A DNA stretch of 64,000 nucleotides from Ceratopteris richardii (taxonomy: Eukaryota > Streptophyta > Polypodiopsida > Polypodiales > Pteridaceae): NCBI GenBank assembly GCA_020310875.1, contig CM035407.1, positions 200,202,325 to 200,266,324 on the forward strand, given 5' to 3'. The position numbers and the translations under genes are program-made. The notes beneath the pieces are model-generated. The model saw only the letters and a list, made by a program, of their open reading frames with translations. It made no database searches and was not told the DNA's origin. This document shows, one piece after another, positions 11,839-22,210 of this stretch. How positions within the stretch are numbered: the first letter of the stretch is position 1; every line of letters begins with the position of its first letter.

Positions 11839-13646
11839 ATGCCTAATCATCCAGTAGTAAACACCCAAGATAGGGAGGTAGTAAAAGCCCAAAAGTACCA
11901 TATCATGGCAGGGAGTATGTACAAACATACCTATCAGGGAATATTAGCCTGTTGTGTGGAAGAGGATGAGTACGCAAAGTGGTTGCAATTAGCACATGTG
12001 GGTGCATTAGAGCAACACTACTCGAGACAAAGAACCTTACAGACATTGAGGAGACTTGGAGTACAATGGCCAACTATGGAAGCTGATGTCCATAGAATGT
12101 GCAAAGAATGTCCAATCTGCCGCACTAAACCACCAGTGGAACATGCTACTCTTTATTGAGTGTCTTAAGTACCAGATTGGAGTGAACCCTTAGTAGCTTT
12201 TTGAGGACAAAAATCTTTCCCAAAGATATGACGTTGGCTAGACAAAGAAGCTTAGAACAAGAAGCTTTAGATTATACTCTCATTGGAGATAATCTATACA
12301 GAAGGGGAAAAGATGGGTATCTTAGAGTGTGTGTCCACGAGAGTGAGTATCTGAAGATCTTGGAGGCGGCTCACCAAGGTGTAGCACGAGGACACTTTGG
12401 ACTAGATCAGGTGATCAAGGCAATACTATTTGCAGGTCTTTGGTGGCTTACCCTTCACATGGATGCACATACCTATGTGAAGAGGTGTGATGTTTGTCAG
12501 CGAACTCAGTATCCTATACGAAAAGATGAGATGCCATTGAAACCTATGATGGGTGGACGTGCATTCTCTCAGTGGGGAATAGACTTTGTTGGTCCTATTA
12601 ACCCCTTAGCTAAGGGTTCCCATGCTGAATTCATTATAGTGGCCACAAACTATCTAACCAAGTGGGTAGAAGTGAAAGCTACAACGAAGAATGATGCTCA
12701 AACGACAGCGAAGTTCCTATTTGAGAATGTGTTCACTAGATATGGGCTACCTATAGAGCTAGTAAGTGATAGAGGCATGCACTTCTTGAATGAGGTTATT
12801 GAAAATCTTCTCCAAAAATTCTTGGTGATACATAAGAAGTCGGCCCCCTATCATCCACAAGCTAATGGACAGGCTGAGAGCACAAATAAGATACTATGTA
12901 ATGTATTGACAGAATTAGTAAATAATAAACGCTCTGATTGGGACAAACAGTTACACCATGCTGTTTGGGCATACAGAGTTGCCTATAAAATGGTACTCCA
13001 AGCCACACCCTTTCAGATGGTGTTTGGCCAAAATGTAGTGCTACCATTGGACTTTTTGATACCTACATTGAAGGTAGCACAAGAGCATGACTGGACAGGC
13101 CATGAGCTCTCCTCTAGAATCTTCGATCTTGAACAATTAGGGGAAACACGATTGAGAGCTGCAGCAGGAATTTATGCAGCCAAGAAGAGGCAAAAAGCAT
13201 ATTTTGATGCACATGTGAAGGATAAGGGCTTGAAAGCAGGAGACCTAGTCCTAGTCTATACCTTGAAGCAACATGCTTGAAAATTAGAGAAAAGAGGCTA
13301 TGGACCAATGATTATTAATAGGATCTCCACAAGTGGAGCAGTACAACTAGCCACTTTAGAAGGTGACATCCTACCAAGCTACATAAGCGGATGTAGAGTC
13401 AAGTTATATCAAGAACCCCTAACGGAAGAGATGCTAAATCGACTCAATACTACAAAGAAACGAAAGGAAGAGGAAAAGCGAATTCGAGAAGAAGCACGGG
13501 TAGAAGCTTTAGAACGCATCCGGCGAATGAAATTGAGAAGACAAGGTAGAGGTCAGTCCATGCTTGATGCTCATGAAGTGCAAGGTTATCACATGGCCAT
13601 GTGCGAGGCTTCAGGTGAACGGTCTGATAGGATAGTTGATCGATGA
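11839..13646 (+). pseudogene. GyX-1 integrase with two zinc-binding domains
   Basis: Two zinc-binding modules in tandem. The first (about 11937-12125) has HVGALEQH and later CPIC; the second (about 12314-12505) has HQGVARGH and later CDVC. Both have the HX6HX30CX2C layout. The catalytic core follows: Asp in WGIDFVGPI (about 12573), Asp in VSDRGMHF (about 12762) and Glu in ANGQAESTN (about 12864), with DD35E spacing. The C-terminal domain has AGDLVLVYTLKQHA followed by a stop (13278), then YGPMIINRISTSG and a charged, probably helical segment to 13646. Stops at 12157 and 13278 break the frame. A normal gypsy integrase has one zinc-binding module. Confidence 0.85.
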
Positions 13647-14270
13647 CCTTTTGTGACCCTAGAAGTAGGACAAGGAGAGAGTGCAAGGTCCGTGAGAGCT
13701 TTAATCGACTCAGGTGCGGCCACTAGTGCAGTGCAACTTTCTTATTGCCAAGAATTGCAATTGGAGGTAAAACCCCTAGAAGCATATCTGATAGGATTAG
13801 GAGGTGTTGAAACCCCTTGCATGGGAGAGGTGGAGCTTCCCCTCTACATTCAAGAGGTCCTAATGTGAGAAAAAGTGCTAGTATGTGAAGACGAGGATCT
13901 TACTGAACCCCTTGTCTTGGGCCAAGATTGGATCTATGATCACGCAATCAACCTCAACCTAAAAACTGGACTTCTTCAGGCTTCTGCAGGCCAAAGCCGC
14001 CTTATGATTGAATTAGCAAATCAAGCACTCAGGCCATTAGAAAAGGCTCCAACTCCTGGCCCCTCCAGGAACCCACATGAAAATAACAATGCTGTTCTTT
14101 TCCAAAGTCCAATGGTGCAGAGGATGGTCACTCTTGCCAAAGGTACAGAAGTTAATGAGGAGTTCCCATCTGTTCCAAAGAAGATTCTAAAGGGGCAGGC
14201 TCAACAACACACGACACTGAGGAGACCAATGATCAAGATGCATGAGCACCAACCTGAGAAATATGAAGTA
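13647..14270 (+). pseudogene. GyX-1 second retropepsin-like domain after integrase
   Basis: Downstream of the integrase C-terminus a frame reads RALIDSGAATSAVQLSYC (DSGA at about 13707-13718), GLGGVETPCMGEVELPLYIQ and then LVLGQDWIYDHAINLNL near 13912-13960. An active-site DSGA followed 60-80 residues later by a hydrophobic LGxDW motif is the pattern of a retropepsin. It differs from protease 1, which ends in LGRPF. A stop at 13866 interrupts it. The tail continues to about 14270 with VPKKILKG, then is cut by the inverted LTR. GyX-2 has the same domain in an unbroken frame. Confidence 0.72.
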
Positions 14271-14904
14271 TGTAGCTCAATGATGAGTAGCACCTCCTTT
14301 AATGTCAATCCGGGAAGAAGTGAGGATGGTATGATGACCTCGAGCAAGTGAAGGCTCAAGTGTGTGAGTGAGAAGCACACCAACATGCACACACATACAC
14401 ACACACGCGCACACACGGCAAGACAAAGAGAAAGACAATGGAGTGCTTTTAGATTACTTCCAAAATGCTCATACAAGTTCAAATCTATTACAAGCTAACC
14501 TAAAAAATGAGCTCTCTAGCTCTATTTATACTTTTTGACTAGCTTTTGGCCCTATCCAGACCTAGTGTCTGGCCTAGTTAAAAATTAGGTTCTAGGGCCT
14601 GATTGGAGGCTCAAACGGAGTCTAAAAATCATGAAAATTGGTACGATGATACTTCTAATACTCCTCAAGCTCAAGGACTCCTCGGCTTGCACAAATGGAG
14701 TTACAAAAAAGGTAAAGTGGTATGTACAATGATTTGTAGTGATGAGAATCACTGTTATGAAAATGTTGTTTTGGAAAAATTTGAATGGCCTACTTGCCAG
14801 ATCTTCGGTGACTACTTAGTCTGCTTGTGCCTTCTATTCGCTCTGGCTCCCTTCTTTGGCTTCCTTGTCTTGTGAGTCCTTCGGTGCCTTGACTGCTGCC
14901 AACA
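14271..14904 (-). repeat. GyX-3 LTR, inverted relative to GyX-1
   Basis: Same family as the LTR at 3028-3606 but in reverse orientation. On the minus strand it starts TGTTGGCAGC at 14904 and ends GAGCTACA at 14271. A TATA-like motif, the CA/TG-rich stretch (14385-14417) and the GACATTAAAGGAGG block are all present in reverse. The polypurine tract at 14905-14920 marks it as the 3' LTR of a minus-strand element. Confidence 0.88.
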
Positions 14905-14920
14905 CCCCCCCCCCTCTCTC
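14905..14920 (-). promoter_or_regulatory. GyX-3 polypurine tract
   Basis: On the minus strand a run of G preceded by GAGAGA lies immediately before the TGTTGG start of the LTR. It is the expected plus-strand priming site. GyX-2 has the same arrangement at 55309-55322. Confidence 0.75.
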
Positions 14921-15391
14921 GCGTCTGCCGTCTTTGATAGACCCTTGTCTAGTTGAGCATTGGACATAATATTGAACCACATCGAAAGCAAGGTGGTGTT
15001 CTTCTAATCGCAGCCCCCGTGCTAGGTTTGTTAACAATGCATCCCAATCCACTGGACCTGGGACGTCTGGATGGGGCACGCACAATTGATCTGAGTGGAT
15101 GGTCCTTTCCACAGCGAATAGTTGGAGGAGGTGTGAGGGCTTGGGTACAAATATTTCTGAGTGATATTCCCAGAACCCTGTGATGAACATCTCTTCGAAG
15201 GTCTGCTTGAAGCATGCTGGGAGGTATTTTATTCTTGCGTGCCATGCATATACTACCTTTATTGAGGGGGTAGTGCTCATGTCATATACCAGCTCTTAGT
15301 TGCCCACATAAACTACACAAGGAAGAGGAGAAGTTTGGAGCACAACACAATAAATAATGTATTCCCAAGTGAATGTACAAAGATAAGTGAC
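14921..15391 (-). mobile_element. GyX-3 3' internal remnant
   Basis: Sequence just upstream of the polypurine tract on the minus strand. It contains a 148-codon open stretch (15280-14834) whose end, around QGSIKDGRRERGGG, resembles the equivalent part of GyX-2 (QGSVRDDRLERGG near 55330). I do not recognise a function for the rest. It is cut at 15391, where another gypsy LTR (TatY) is inserted; GTGAC at 15387-15391 may be that element's target duplication. Confidence 0.6.
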
Positions 15392-16423
15392 TGTTAGAGG
15401 GCCGCCGAACAAGGACAAATGAACTCGGACAGGTGCCTTAAATGTAAAAGTGTCGGACGGCCGCCGAACAAGGACAAAAGTACGAGGACAGGGAGCTTAA
15501 ATGAAAAAAAGAATCTTTCAGGAAATGCGCAGGTAACTGCAGAAGTGCGCACCCTTGTAAAAAATCCTCTATTTAAGGCAATGAGAAAAAGAGCGAAGGA
15601 GAGCCCGGTTTTGTGGGAATTGCAGTGTGTTGTTTGATTGAGTCTCGTTTGAAAGTGCTGTAACGTATTGTGTGCGCGTGTATGTTGTTGAGAAGATAAG
15701 TTCTGCTTTGTTCTGTTCCGTCTGTACTCCGACTAGTCGATTATTCTTACCTTAGTACAGAGTGGCGAATCAATTGTATGGTGTTGCGAGTCTGTTCGGT
15801 GAATGATTGAGTGTGTCTCTGAGTGTGATCAAGTGCGGTATGTTATTTGGCAGTTCTTCGGCGAAGTAGGTTACGTGAAGAGTAATCCCGAACTAATTGT
15901 CTGTTAGTGTTTCTGTACGCGATCGAATTCGATACTGTAGCTGTGGATTCTGACTACGGGAAGATTAGTAGCTGTAATGGTCTGAATGTGAGTAGGACGT
16001 CGTTAGTCTATGGTTAACCATTTATTACTAGGAAACTGATTGTTCGAGTCCTTGTAACTTTAAGGTATAATGTCTGGTTGGTATACCTATCTGCCTTGAC
16101 GAAGTACGGATTAGGTGACATTGTTACTGAAGTATATACTGCGCATAAATTAAGTAACCGAATTACTACCCTCAGTCTTGAAGTTCTAATTCCAGCACAC
16201 TGAACAGTCTTCCGTTGTTCAGGGATGGACACTGAGCTAAGACGGCATGACATTAAGATTGTGTGTTAATTTGGGAAAATAGTACAGGACCTCTGTCTAA
16301 CAGACCCCTACCACTCCCAAGGACCCACGTGGCTAAGAGAACCATTGCGGTTAGGAAGACTCGGAACCGGCTGAACTTGAAGTGCTTGAAGCTGAAGTAG
16401 GAGTAACTAAGAGACGATTAACA
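15392..16423 (+). repeat. TatY 5' LTR
   Basis: It begins TGTTAGAGGGCCGCC and ends GATTAACA just before the primer-binding site. A partly repeated block GGCCGCCGAACAAGGACAAA occurs at about 15400 and 15459. A TATA-like CTATTTAAGGC near 15570 may be the promoter. The ends are inferred from the TG...CA termini and the adjacent primer site because no partner LTR is in the window. Confidence 0.72.
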
Positions 16424-16443
16424 TTTGGCGCCGTCTGTGGGAA
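16424..16443 (+). promoter_or_regulatory. TatY primer-binding site
   Basis: TTTGGCGCCGTCTGTGGGAA lies immediately after the LTR. It is a very common primer-binding site in plant non-chromovirus gypsy elements. Confidence 0.85.
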
Positions 16444-16772
16444 AGTGGCATCAGGTTGCCAGTTATCTGTGAACAGTAGCAGTAGCGTGCTGGCTGTTTT
16501 TCAGAATCAAACACTACGTTTATCGTTCGATTGGCTGACGGTAGCAACAGAGCCAGATTGTTGCCAACTGCTCAGATAGTGCTACTAAGCAATGATACAT
16601 GCCGGTTACTCGGTCTGGTGAAACGTATCCTAGGAACCATACGACTGGAACACGAAAAGTACTAAAGACAACCTCAGGAGAAGAAGGTATAACGCGGCCT
16701 GACCCAGTGGTTAAGCAAGTTAAGGACGTTAGAATTAATGCCGGTCATATTCCGGTGGAATGATTAACGCCT

Positions 16773-17443
16773 TTGGTACATTCTGGTGTCACTTCGACCC
16801 AGCCTAACCAAAATACAGTAATTCCAAAATCTACCAAGACGCCGCTGGAAACCAGTTTACCAATTTTGGATAAAGATTCAGAGTTATCCACGATTAGAAA
16901 AATTCTAGGAAAGGAAATCGATAAAAGCAGAAAAACACTAGAGTCTGGCACACTGTCAGTTCATTCCGGTGATATTCCGGTGATAGAAACACCAACTGGC
17001 GGCCAAGGATTAGCATTTTTTGCGGAATCCTCAGCCCGACCTGCGTGGTTGGAAGAAAGATTTCGGATATTGGACATCCAGAAGGAAGGAGAGCTATTCG
17101 AAGCAGAGGTCCGAAGTATCCTACGCAAAAACAGCACACCGGAAGGCACACCATCCGGCGATCCAGGTTCTGGTAGCTCAACCAATCAACCTCAAGATAC
17201 AGAAGAAGGACCGGATACACTCATAATGAACGGACAACAACAGCAACAACAGTTATGTCAACCAAGGCCGCCTCCAACAGGAGTAACATACACGAAATTT
17301 GGTGGATTCCCAAGGGATGACCCGGATGCTCACGTACGCACTTTCGAGATCAGTTATGCAGTCCTCAACCATCCACCGGATCAGGCATACAAGGCCATTG
17401 TTTTTCAATCTACACTGGTCAATGAAGCGGCAATGCCAAACTA
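16773..17443 (+). pseudogene. TatY gag, N-terminal part
   Basis: An open frame of about 220 codons with acidic and polar stretches, a Gln run (QQQQQQ near 17240) and then YTKFGGFPRDDPDAHVRTFE and QAYKAIVFQSTLV, which resembles the start of a gypsy capsid. It lacks the zinc knuckle. At about 17443 the sequence switches to RNase H coding sequence in another frame, so the gag end, protease and reverse transcriptase were deleted. The gene is truncated, not merely mutated. Confidence 0.6.
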
Positions 17444-19241
17444 CATTTGATCGACTCAAGTATCTATTAACGCAGGCCCCAATCCTACAACCACCGGACT
17501 GGGACAATCCGTTCCATGTTTTCGTCGACGCTTCAGATATTGCAATCCGCAGCATTCTAATGCAGCAAACACATAAGTGGTTTCGCCCTGTCTATTACGC
17601 CAGCAAAAGGCTTGCACCGGTAGAAAAGAACTATTCCACCACTAAAAGAGAATGTCTAGGGTTAATTTACTCCATCAAAAAGTTCAGACATTATTTATTA
17701 GGCCGAAAATTTACCTTTCATGTGGATCATGCTGCCCTTGTCTATCTAGTGAGACAACAACATCTAGGCGGACGATTAGCCCGATGGGTGCTACTCTTGC
17801 AGGAATTTGATTATGAAGTCATTCACCGCCCCGGAAATGCACATGCCTTAGCAAATTTCTTATCTCGCCTAGATTCTGGTGAAGCTCCGATAGGCATAGA
17901 TGACACTACTCCAACAATTTATTGTTCTGAACCACTGATCGATGAGACTGCCGAATTACAAGCAACACCTACATATTATGATCAAATTCTAACTTTTCTC
18001 AACGAAGGATGCTTTCCATCTGAGACTACCAAGGCAGTTCGAAGGAAAATGGCAATCTTTAGCCGCCGATTCCGGCTAGTTGCAGGAGAATTATACTATG
18101 TAGATCACATCGGAATCTTACTTCGATGTGTTCCTCCGCACGAAATTAACTCGGTCATCACGATGGCTCATTCAACCCCTACTGGTGGTCACTTTGCCAA
18201 AGATCTAACTCACCGGAAAATTTTGCAAGGAGGTCTCTGGTGGCCTACTATGTACCGAGATGTTGCCCAATTCGTCAAAAATTGCAATAACTGTGTCAAA
18301 GGTCTGGACAACCACTGCAACGACACTTCTTTCCCTTGCAGCCTATTATGCCACTCGAACCATTTTAGAAATGGGGATTAGATTTTATCGGTCCAATCAC
18401 ACCGCCAGCAGTCTTCAGTAACAACAGATACATACTAACTTGTACAGACTATGCAACGAGATGGGCAGAAGCTTGGGCTTTACGGTCTGCTACAGCAGTT
18501 GCAGTAGACAAATGTCTGTTAAATGATGTCTTCGCACGATTTGGCTTACCACTCGAATTGGTGACAGATCAAGGTACTCACTTCGTAAATCAATTAATGA
18601 AGGTACTCACCCAATCATTCCAGGTGACACATAAACTCAGCTCTCCATATTACCCTCGCGCCAATGGTTTGGCCGAAAGTACAAACAAATCACTATTGAA
18701 TATACTTCGGAAACTGATCACGGAAGCACCGGAAAGATGGGATCAACTACTACCTGCAGTATTATGGGCATACCGAACTACATATAAGGTAACAACAGGT
18801 TTGACACTTTTCAAACTAGCTTATGGTTTAGAAGCAATAGCACCCATGGAAATAGTTATCCCAAGCCTGCGTGTAGCAATCACCCAGAAAATGCTACCAG
18901 AAGAGTCGCTGACAGCACGAATGGACGCACTCAGGGAACTTGATGAGCACCGATGGCTCAACTTTTTAACCATGCGCGAAGTACAACTAAGGCAAGCCAA
19001 GACACACGATCGATATTTGAAGACCCCAATCTTTTCGGTAGGTCAGCTTGTACTCTTCTATAACGCAAAATCCGATAGAGCAGCAGGAAAGTTCAAACTA
19101 CGCTGGTTCGGTCCCTTTAAGATCTCAGAACAAGTCGGTCCGGCAACTTTTCGGTTGACTATGTTGACTGGAAATCCACTCCCCAAGGTAATTAATGGGT
19201 CGAAGTTACGGCCATACCATCACACCACTAGCCCGCATTAA
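17444..19241 (+). pseudogene. TatY RNase H and integrase
   Basis: It starts at the very end of reverse transcriptase (FDRLKYLLTQAPIL) and continues into RNase H (FHVFVDASDIAIRSILMQQ, FHVDHAALVYLV, ALANFLSRLDSGEAP). Integrase has one zinc-binding domain (HSTPTGGH then CNNC, about 18168-18300). A frame shift near 18300-18370 separates it from the core: Asp in DFIGPI, Asp in VTDQGTHF (18560) and Glu in ANGLAESTN (about 18670). The C-terminal domain reads FSVGQLVLFYNAKSD and RWFGPFKISEQVGPATFRL. Apart from the frame shift it is well preserved. The single zinc domain is the normal arrangement and contrasts with GyX. Confidence 0.85.
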
Positions 19242-19550
19242 GTTTTCGACGATGGACCGCGTTTTGTTTAAACTTTTCTTTTCCTTCTTTTTTGCTTTTT
19301 ATAAATAGCCGCGTTTTGTACGATCTTGATATAACCAGCCGCCCTCTTAACAGTCACTCCAGTATGCACACCTGCATGAAAACCAGTACTATTCCCGCAC
19401 CGCACAATGATATTCCACCCCTTTCCCCCACCGTAGTGTTTCTATTTAAACTCTGTCGACGACGCCGAAATAAGCTATTGTGTTGCATGCTAGTATTCTG
19501 AGCCCTCGTGCATTCTGCATCCGTGCTCATCATCTACCTCAGTAACCGCC

Positions 19551-20312
19551 ATGGAAGCGATAGCCAACTATGCGGCCTTCCGCGATGGTATCCCTACCGA
19601 GGTAGGCGAATACCTGCGTTGTAGAGGGTTGGCTAACTTTGCTCAGTTGCCTTGGCACTCGGTGGAAGCCCATCCTTTCTTCACACAGATCATCACCGCC
19701 ATTGCTCAATCCCCCGCCACCGAACGCCAATGGGTCTTCCTCTCACTCCCTTCGCGCACAGTCATCACCTTCCGCCTTCGCTGAAGCCTATCGCCTCAAC
19801 CCGCAAGGCCGTGAAAATGGCCCGAGTATTCCCATTGCCCGCATGAATGAACTATTCCCCCGCTCCTCGTCCAACGAATACGCCATTCTCTGCCTCCCCG
19901 AACCCGAACGATCCGCTCTGCAATTCTTAGTCGCCATACTTAACCTGCAGAAACGCACTTACGGCATCTCACGACCATTTTATTCCGCTTTAGAATTAGC
20001 TGTCCAGGAACCCGTCAACTTTGCATCATATTTCTTCCTCAGAATCCATAAAGAATGTGTAGCCATCGTGAAGCAACTCCAAAAGGGTACCACCCCACGC
20101 TCTCGCCTTCCCCACATCATTTCATTCCTGTTCCCAGCCATCCTTGCCGCACAACCACCACCCCAAGGTCCCATTCTTAGGCACGAAGAATCAGTTCAAC
20201 CTCTCGACGAAGAAGAAGAAGAAGATGAGGAGATCAACCAACTTTTCTGCAATAAGAGAATTCGGATCAGCTCCTCAAAAAGCGAAGCACAAGGATCCGT
20301 CGGACAGAATTA
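19551..20312 (+). pseudogene. TatY extra ORF, globular part (unknown function)
   Basis: Downstream of integrase a frame begins MEAIANYAAFRDGIPTEVGE with a true ATG in a CCGCCATGG context. It shifts frame near 19740 and continues as EAYRLNPQGRENGPSIPIAR, YAILCLPEPERSALQFLVAI and SYFFLRIHKECVAIVKQL. It ends with an acidic run (20200-20240). I do not recognise a family. The position between integrase and the 3' end, in the same sense as pol, fits the additional ORFs reported in the Tat lineage of plant gypsy elements; that link is inference from position only. Confidence 0.55.
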
Positions 20313-20469
20313 GGACACCCGAAACGCCGACCAAGAAGAGACCTTCCACGACACAGCCACTTCCATACACAACGAATCATCGGCCGACCACCACGACCAG
20401 CAGAAGCACACAGAAACAGAACCCGTCTCAACCGAAGAAGCATCAGCATGACGAGAAGATGAATAGCAC

Positions 20470-21640
20470 GTGATCAACAGCGCACTCAACACCTTACTAA
20501 AGGCCGTAGAATCCACCATCGCCCACATTACAGGTGAAAACCAACCCACACATCAGGTAACCCACCCTACATCCCCTGGCCCTCAATCCCCACTAGTCAA
20601 CCCTTTCCCGCCGCCAATTTCCGAATCTTCTTCATCCTCCCCTAATTATTCACCCCCGACATCCCCCCAAATCCATACCCAAACCACTACACCACCACAA
20701 CACCCACTCCTCCTGTCCTCTGTTCCGATTTTTTCCGAACTGGCCAACATGGGCCAACTGCTCATCACCCTCTCACAACAACTTCCGGTACAAATGAGTG
20801 AGGTTGCAAATACCATTCGGCACGACCTGCAGCACAAAGTCGACCTCCTGGAAGCCGACATCACCCCTCTCCAAGAAGAAGTCAACGCCATAAGAGCGGA
20901 GAATCATCAATTACACACACAACTAGTTGATCTCCAAGCACAGTTTTCGGAACAACAGGACTTGATACAGCAGAGAGATACAGCATTGGAGCAGCTTTCC
21001 GCCAAAGATCAGCTATTACACGAAGCACACGAAGAAATCCGAAAACTCAAGACCGCCCTCCAAGAAAGAGAAGATATCAGCTCATCCCTCGAAGAAATGG
21101 TCAAAGAAACGAAGGCCCAACTGCAGGAAACAATCCAAAAGAGTCAAGACCAATAGCGAGAAGCAGCGCAAGTCCAAGACGAGCTACGCAGAGCTCAGGA
21201 ATGTTTGGATGACGTCAACAGAATGCTGAGACGCCAATTAACCAGGGAAGCGAAACACCAAAAAGACCTGGCAGATGCTCGAAGAGAACGAGATGCATAT
21301 TCCCGAACGATTGAATTTCAGAACTAGCAATTCGAGCGCCTCGATAACCAACTGCGAAATCAAAAGGATCGAGTCACAGAGATGCAGCGGAAAGTCACCG
21401 AAATGAAGACATCCAGGGATGCTTGCATTATCCAATGATTTCTATTTACAGGAGGCCTTTTTGCAGACCCAGGCCAAAAACTTGCTTACCGAAGCAATCG
21501 CGCTCAGCTCCGTCAGAATAGATGCGCAGGTTTTAGAACCCGACACGCTAAAGCAATTATTAGAAACCCTTAAGAAAAAAATAGCTCGCACATTTAGATT
21601 AGCCAGGAACATGTACGTCGAAGGCATCATAGAAGAGTAG
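20470..21640 (+). pseudogene. TatY extra ORF, long coiled-coil part
   Basis: A frame from 20470 (annotated start GTG, so it is more likely a continuation of the preceding ORF). It has a Pro/Ser-rich stretch (20540-20730) followed by an extended heptad-rich region: VDLLEADITPLQEEVNAIRA, then QEREDISSSLEEMVKETKAQ, with a stop at 21154 and further coiled-coil sequence to about 21420. The last section (21445-21640) reads FLQTQAKNLLTEAIALSSVR and ends VEGIIEE. Stops and one shift break what was probably a single protein of about 600-700 residues together with 19551-20312. Function unknown; a structural or self-associating role is suggested by the coiled coil. Confidence 0.55.
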
Positions 21641-21875
21641 TCAAATTCGACAGTGCAAATTCATAATGTAACAATATTCGAAATGAGTATGATAACCAAG
21701 TTTTGTTTTATGATATTTTTCGCACATGTAAAGACTTGTTCAGTCTAGCATCGATCTACGGAATAACACACAGCATAATGATTCTTACTCATGCGACAAT
21801 TTTGATAAAGGGAAGGAAGAGTCATGTCCGAATGAAATACAATCATTCCAGCAAATGGCAGTTCAAGCCCCGGTG

Positions 21876-22184
21876 CTTATAAAATGCGTATGCCTAGCAT
21901 AGCATTCTTCACTACAGTATTCCTCGAGCTTCGGCGCTAGTAAACATACTTCCAGCATACTATTCTCGGCGACCCTTGCAATCATGTCTGAATCCGACAT
22001 ACTGAGATGGCAACTCAGGAAGCGCGCAAATACACAGAACCATGTTGTGACAACAACAGATACTACCTTACAGGATAATGCAGACGACTCAGTAACTTCT
22101 GCAACAGTCAAGGTTCATCATAAATTTTCCACAGAATTTAAAATCGAAGGGAAAGATCCTTTCAAGCAAGATAATTTTGAATAA
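21876..22184 (+). pseudogene. Small ORF with upstream TATA-like motif at end of TatY
   Basis: A 66-codon ATG frame (21984-22184) starts MSESDILRWQLRKRANTQNH. A TATA-like TATAAAATGCG lies about 100 bases upstream near 21879. The sequence turns AT-rich and loses the style of TatY at about 22185, so the frame may be cut short. I do not recognise it. It could also be part of the element's untranslated 3' region. Confidence 0.35.
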
Positions 22185-22210
22185 CTTAATCTAGGATAAA
22201 GCACTCAACT

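Larger units (their letters stand above)
3028..14270 (+). mobile_element. Ty3/gypsy retrotransposon GyX-1, 3' end lost
   Basis: An 11.2-kb plus-strand gypsy element inserted in copia B gag. The order is 5' LTR (3028-3606), primer-binding site, a 2-kb leader with an 18-bp minisatellite, gag with three short zinc knuckles, protease, reverse transcriptase, RNase H, two consecutive integrase zinc-binding domains, integrase core, and a second protease domain. The 3' end is cut at 14270, where an inverted LTR of the same family begins. Frames are broken by roughly a dozen stops or shifts and the motif A Asp of reverse transcriptase is lost, so it is dead. GyX-2 (54702-64000, minus) is its better preserved relative and confirms the domain order. 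Confidence 0.85.
15392..22185 (+). mobile_element. Ty3/gypsy element TatY, internally deleted, no 3' LTR seen
   Basis: A second gypsy family, visibly richer in G+C than its surroundings. It has a 1032-bp LTR, a TGGCGCC-type primer-binding site, a gag start, RNase H plus integrase, and then additional ORFs (19551-21640 and 21984-22184). Protease and reverse transcriptase are missing: gag passes directly into RNase H at about 17443. No second copy of the LTR is seen before composition changes near 22185, so the 3' end is probably truncated. Confidence 0.78.

Noticed and set aside
14834..15280. 148-codon minus-strand frame as a novel gene
   Set aside because: It crosses the GyX-3 polypurine tract and LTR start, and resembles the corresponding non-coding 3' part of GyX-2.
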